This document shows positions 6,352-6,838 of a stretch of DNA of 6,838 nt, piece by piece (the first letter of the stretch is position 1; each line of letters starts with the position of its first letter). The notes beneath the pieces are model-generated. The model had not been told where the DNA came from. It saw only the letters and a program-made list of their open reading frames with translations, and made no database searches. The DNA lies in assembly GCA_007134165.1 (NCBI GenBank), contig SLLJ01000447.1:1-6838 (forward strand). The letters are read 5' to 3'. The translations under genes were made by a program, and so were the position numbers. Source of the DNA: Nitriliruptoraceae bacterium (GTDB lineage: Bacteria; Actinomycetota; Nitriliruptoria; Nitriliruptorales; Nitriliruptoraceae).

Positions 6352-6567
6352 CCACCGACCCCGGTTGCCACCCGGGAAAGACGCCAGCCGCGTTGGGGCC
6401 GCGTCGGGCGCCGGGCCGCCGGGCCGGGCGCCGGAAGGCCGGGCTGGGCGCCCGGGGGCCGGGCTGGGCGTCGGACCGGCAACCGGCCCAGCAGGCGGGC
6501 CAGCAGCCGGGCAAGCAGCCGGGCCAGCAGCCGGGCCAGCAGCTGGGATGCCACTCTCAGCGCTCAT
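6349..6567 (-). CDS. Doubtful small Pro/Ala/Gly-rich ORF upstream of ftsH
   Basis: An ATG at 6567 follows GGAGGG (6575-6580) by seven bases, a good-looking start context, and opens a 72-residue frame beginning MSAESGIPAAG and ending just before ftsH. The protein is almost wholly Pro, Ala, Gly and Arg because it runs through the 12-bp and 20-bp tandem arrays. It has no recognisable domain, signal peptide or membrane segment. The Shine-Dalgarno-like sequence belongs to the 54-bp repeat, and in the second copy the ATG is CTG, which suggests coincidence. The 20-bp unit is not a multiple of three, which also argues against selection for coding. Probably not a gene; recorded because the start context is unusually good. 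Confidence 0.12.
   Translation of the reverse strand: MSAESGIPAAGPAAGPAACPAAGPPAGPVAGPTPSPAPGRPARPSGARPGGPAPDAAPTRLASFPGGNRGRW
6419..6478. repeat. Tandem array, three units of 20 bp
   Basis: Three consecutive 20-bp units begin at 6419, 6439 and 6459. Each starts CCGGG(C/T-containing)GGGCG; for example CCGGGCTGGGCG is shared by units two and three, and unit one has CCGGGCCGGGCG. The last six to eight bases of each unit diverge. The period is not a multiple of three, so the array does not look like a coding repeat. It lies between ftsH and the 12-bp array and may share an origin in replication slippage of GC-rich DNA. Confidence 0.6.
6485..6544. repeat. Minisatellite, five units of 12 bp
   Basis: Five units of consensus GGGCCAGCAGCC run from 6485 to 6544, starting at 6485, 6497, 6509, 6521 and 6533. 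Units two and four are identical, units three and five each differ from them by one base, and unit one is the most divergent. On the minus strand the array reads as a Leu-Leu-Ala-Arg repeat in the frame upstream of ftsH, and on the plus strand as Gln-Gln-Pro-Gly in one frame. No gene with support uses either reading. Confidence 0.8.
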
Positions 6568-6609
6568 CCGACCACCCTCCGCGCTAGCCCGGCGGCTGAA
6601 AGATCCCGC
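6556..6609. repeat. 54-bp direct repeat, copy A
   Basis: Copy A matches copy B (6782-6835) at 51 of 54 positions by my alignment, with differences at 6567, 6585 and 6588. Shared blocks include CCGACCACCCTCCGCG and GGCGGCTGAAAGATCCCGC. The copies are in the same orientation, offset by 226 bp, and separated by two hairpins. No coding use is evident. It may be a dispersed intergenic repeat or the trace of a local duplication. Confidence 0.85.
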
Positions 6610-6638
6610 ACCGCCCGCAACGGCACCAAACCCCCGCA

Positions 6639-6653
6639 CACGAAGGTTTCGTG
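6639..6653. terminator. Short hairpin, six-base stem with three-base loop
   Basis: CACGAA (6639-6644) pairs with TTCGTG (6648-6653) around the loop GGT. No T-run follows on either strand, so it is only a weak terminator candidate; many actinobacterial terminators lack the T-run. A protein-binding palindrome or part of a dispersed repeat is equally possible. Confidence 0.3.
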
Positions 6654-6740
6654 CACCCGCCCGCCCGTCACCACCGGCAGAGAACAGCCCGGCCCACTAC
6701 CGGCCAACGCAACCGGCCCGACGGCCATCGGAGGCTCGCA

Positions 6741-6770
6741 GGCTGCCGAACCCCCAAGAGTTCGGCAGCC
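6741..6770. terminator. Perfect ten-base-pair inverted repeat
   Basis: GGCTGCCGAA (6741-6750) and TTCGGCAGCC (6761-6770) form a perfect stem around a ten-base loop CCCCCAAGAG. It lies outside any gene and upstream of ftsH, so it could end transcription of a gene beyond the right edge, in either direction. There is no T-run after it on either strand. An operator site is the alternative. Confidence 0.4.
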
Positions 6771-6781
6771 GGACCGGCACG

Positions 6782-6835
6782 CTCAGCGCTCAGCCGACCA
6801 CCCTCCGCGCCAGGCCGGCGGCTGAAAGATCCCGC
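6782..6835. repeat. 54-bp direct repeat, copy B
   Basis: The second copy of the repeat at 6556-6609, in the same orientation, ending three bases from the window edge, so further copies may follow outside. Where copy A has the ATG of the doubtful small ORF, this copy has CTG on the minus strand, so the start is not conserved between copies. Confidence 0.85.
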
Positions 6836-6838
6836 CCC

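Larger units (their letters stand above)
6312..6838. other. Repeat-rich, apparently non-coding region upstream of ftsH
   Basis: This stretch of about 530 bp shows no recognisable protein on either strand; all open frames here are Pro/Ala/Arg/Gly-rich and carry no family motif. It contains a 54-bp direct repeat in two copies, two hairpins, a 12-bp and a 20-bp tandem array, and a weak promoter candidate near its ftsH end. In many actinobacteria hpt and tilS lie directly upstream of ftsH. Neither is seen here, though one could lie beyond the right edge. No tRNA or rRNA was recognised. Confidence 0.6.

Noticed and set aside
6485..6544. Tandem repeats considered as a CRISPR array
   Set aside because: The units are 12 bp, directly contiguous with no spacers, and no cas genes are present.
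6312..6554. FtsH N-terminus extended upstream by 81 residues, with a Leu-Leu-Ala-Arg repeat that looks like an amphipathic or zipper helix
   Set aside because: The repeat comes from a 12-bp DNA minisatellite, the rest is Arg/Pro/Gly-rich, and FtsH family proteins begin just before the first membrane segment, as the GTG at 6311 does.
1..6838. A mobile element, defence system or other undescribed multi-gene system
   Set aside because: All secure genes are housekeeping enzymes in a conserved order. No transposase, integrase, toxin, or unrecognised multi-gene cassette is present; only the short upstream repeat region is unexplained.

Overview
The window is very GC-rich DNA, and every well-supported gene lies on the minus strand. 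GTG starts are common, intergenic gaps are short, and the gene order ftsH-folE-folP-folB-folK-(Rossmann/DUF2520)-panC is the one I know from Actinobacteria. I therefore read it as a chromosomal, housekeeping segment from a high-GC actinobacterium. The genus cannot be fixed from the sequence. The extended dihydropteroate synthase and the absence of hpt next to ftsH hint at a lineage away from the best-studied Streptomyces/Mycobacterium type, but this is inference.

Layout in the direction of transcription (right to left). Positions 6838-6312 are about 530 bp without a convincing gene. This stretch holds two near-identical 54-bp direct repeats 226 bp apart, two hairpins, a five-unit 12-bp minisatellite and a three-unit 20-bp tandem array, and it ends in a weak possible promoter just before ftsH. 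FtsH (6311-4329) is the membrane AAA+ zinc protease. After a 47-bp gap with a good Shine-Dalgarno come folE (4281-3613), folP (3608-2514), folB (2510-2151) and folK (2154-1561), which are nearly contiguous or overlapping. A Rossmann-fold DUF2520 protein (1567-677) overlaps the end of folK. The 5' part of panC (661-1) runs off the window's left edge.

How the genes fit together: FolE makes dihydroneopterin triphosphate from GTP, FolB converts dihydroneopterin to the hydroxymethyl pterin, FolK pyrophosphorylates it, and FolP joins it to p-aminobenzoate to give dihydropteroate. PanC makes pantothenate from pantoate and beta-alanine. The DUF2520 protein between the folate genes and panC is an uncharacterised NAD(P)-type oxidoreductase. 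It is a candidate for a pantoate-pathway step because of its position. No dihydroneopterin triphosphate phosphatase is visible here.

I found no exotic system such as defence, mobile element, CRISPR or biosynthetic novelty. The points most worth a second look are the roughly 95-residue N-terminal extension of FolP, the repeat-rich region upstream of ftsH, and the DUF2520 protein beside panC.
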